6,103 nt of DNA, taken from assembly GCA_951800155.1 (NCBI GenBank), contig CATOJL010000085.1:1-6103 (forward strand), read 5' to 3'. The notes under the pieces were generated by a model. The model was given only the letters and a program-made list of their open reading frames with translations. It had not been told where the DNA came from and searched no databases. Numbering within the stretch: the stretch's first letter is position 1; each line of letters starts with the position of its first letter. Below are positions 5,724 to 6,103 of the stretch, piece by piece. This DNA is from an uncultured Bacilli bacterium. Lineage in GTDB: Bacteria > Bacillota_I > Bacilli_A > RF39 > UBA660. The translations under genes were made by a program, and so were the position numbers.

Positions 5724-5740
5724 TTGTGAGGTGTAATTGT

Positions 5741-6049
5741 ATGAATGAGATAATGTTAAGAGAAATGCAAAAGAGAGTAGAAAAAATGGACCATAAAAAT
5801 AATGCGATAGATAAGTATTTTTATAAGTTGTGTGAAGAAGTTGGGGAACTTGCGAAAGTAATTAGAAAGGATAAAAGATTAGAGCATAGTGAAACGATAA
5901 AAGATACAGTAGAGGAAGAACTTTATGATGTACTTTACTATGTAATTTGTCTTGCAAATATGTATGAAATTGATTTAACTAAATGTGCTATATTAAAGGA
6001 AAAATTAAATTCTGAAAAGTATAACAGAAAGAGTATATTTGATGAATAA
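5741..6049 (+). CDS. MazG-like nucleotide pyrophosphohydrolase
   Basis: A 102-residue, all-alpha protein of the MazG/NTP-PPase superfamily, whose members hydrolyse (d)NTPs, often damaged ones, to NMP and pyrophosphate. The metal-binding signature is present: EEVGE (Glu32, Glu33, Glu36) and, 24 residues later, EELYD (Glu60, Asp63), matching the EExxE...ExxD pattern. One MazG domain fills the whole protein, as in small house-cleaning members that work as dimers or tetramers. It is much smaller than two-domain E. coli MazG (about 263 aa). Start: ATG with GAGGTG 7 nt upstream; an in-frame GTG at 5726 overlaps this binding site and is rejected. It appears to be transcribed alone. Substrate preference (dCTP, dUTP, modified nucleotides, ppGpp) cannot be told from sequence. 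Confidence 0.85.
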   Translation: MNEIMLREMQKRVEKMDHKNNAIDKYFYKLCEEVGELAKVIRKDKRLEHSETIKDTVEEELYDVLYYVICLANMYEIDLTKCAILKEKLNSEKYNRKSIFDE

Positions 6050-6059
6050 GAAAACAATT

Positions 6060-6086
6060 TTTTGTGGATGAAAACCATAAAATTTT
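6060..6086 (+). terminator. Probable terminator of the MazG-like gene
   Basis: TTTTGTGG (6060-6067) pairs with CCATAAAA (6075-6082) to give 8 bp including one G-U, with a 7-nt loop, followed by four T (6083-6086). It begins 11 nt after the stop codon. The stem is AT-rich and the T-run short, so efficiency is uncertain. The last 17 bases of the window show nothing further. Confidence 0.5.
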
Positions 6087-6103
6087 AGATATTACAAGAA
6101 TTT

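Noticed and set aside
5726..5740. In-frame GTG start for the MazG-like gene
   Set aside because: It overlaps the GAGGTG ribosome binding site that serves ATG 5741 and has no good binding site of its own.

Overview
The window looks like a chromosomal housekeeping region of a low-GC, AT-rich Gram-positive bacterium (Firmicutes/Bacilli). Evidence for this: A/T-rich codon use, strong GGAGG-type ribosome binding sites, TGn-extended -10 promoters, a CIRCE/HrcA heat-shock operator, and a SpoIIIE-like FtsK. TGA is never read as Trp in the four genes, so the standard genetic code applies. The ClpB lacks its N-terminal domain, as the ClpB proteins of mycoplasmas do. That hints at a lineage near Erysipelotrichia/Mollicutes, but this placement is inference.

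Layout, all genes on the + strand. Positions 1-382 have no protein gene. They hold a hairpin with a T-tract on the minus strand (52-81), then an apparently separate small RNA unit (about 176-337) with its own extended -10 promoter and a 14-bp stem joining its ends, then the ftsK promoter (349-357). ftsK/spoIIIE (383-2641) is complete. A terminator-like hairpin (2646-2677) sits between its stop codon and the ribosome binding site of a short class-I glutamine amidotransferase/peptidase C26 gene (2688-3269), which ends in its own terminator. Next comes a heat-shock control region: a CIRCE operator overlapping a near-consensus promoter, and a leader that can fold over the ribosome binding site. 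It drives clpB (3470-5566), which is followed by a terminator. Last is a small MazG-type nucleotide pyrophosphohydrolase (5741-6049), with an inverted repeat just before its ribosome binding site and a probable terminator after it.

The genes look like independent transcription units rather than one pathway: chromosome segregation (FtsK), gamma-glutamyl or amide hydrolysis (GATase), protein disaggregation under HrcA control (ClpB), and nucleotide-pool cleaning (MazG-like). No insertion sequence, CRISPR array, tRNA, rRNA or phage gene is visible. The most promising undescribed elements are the structured RNA upstream of ftsK, which could form a pseudoknot, and the possible RNA thermometer in the clpB leader.
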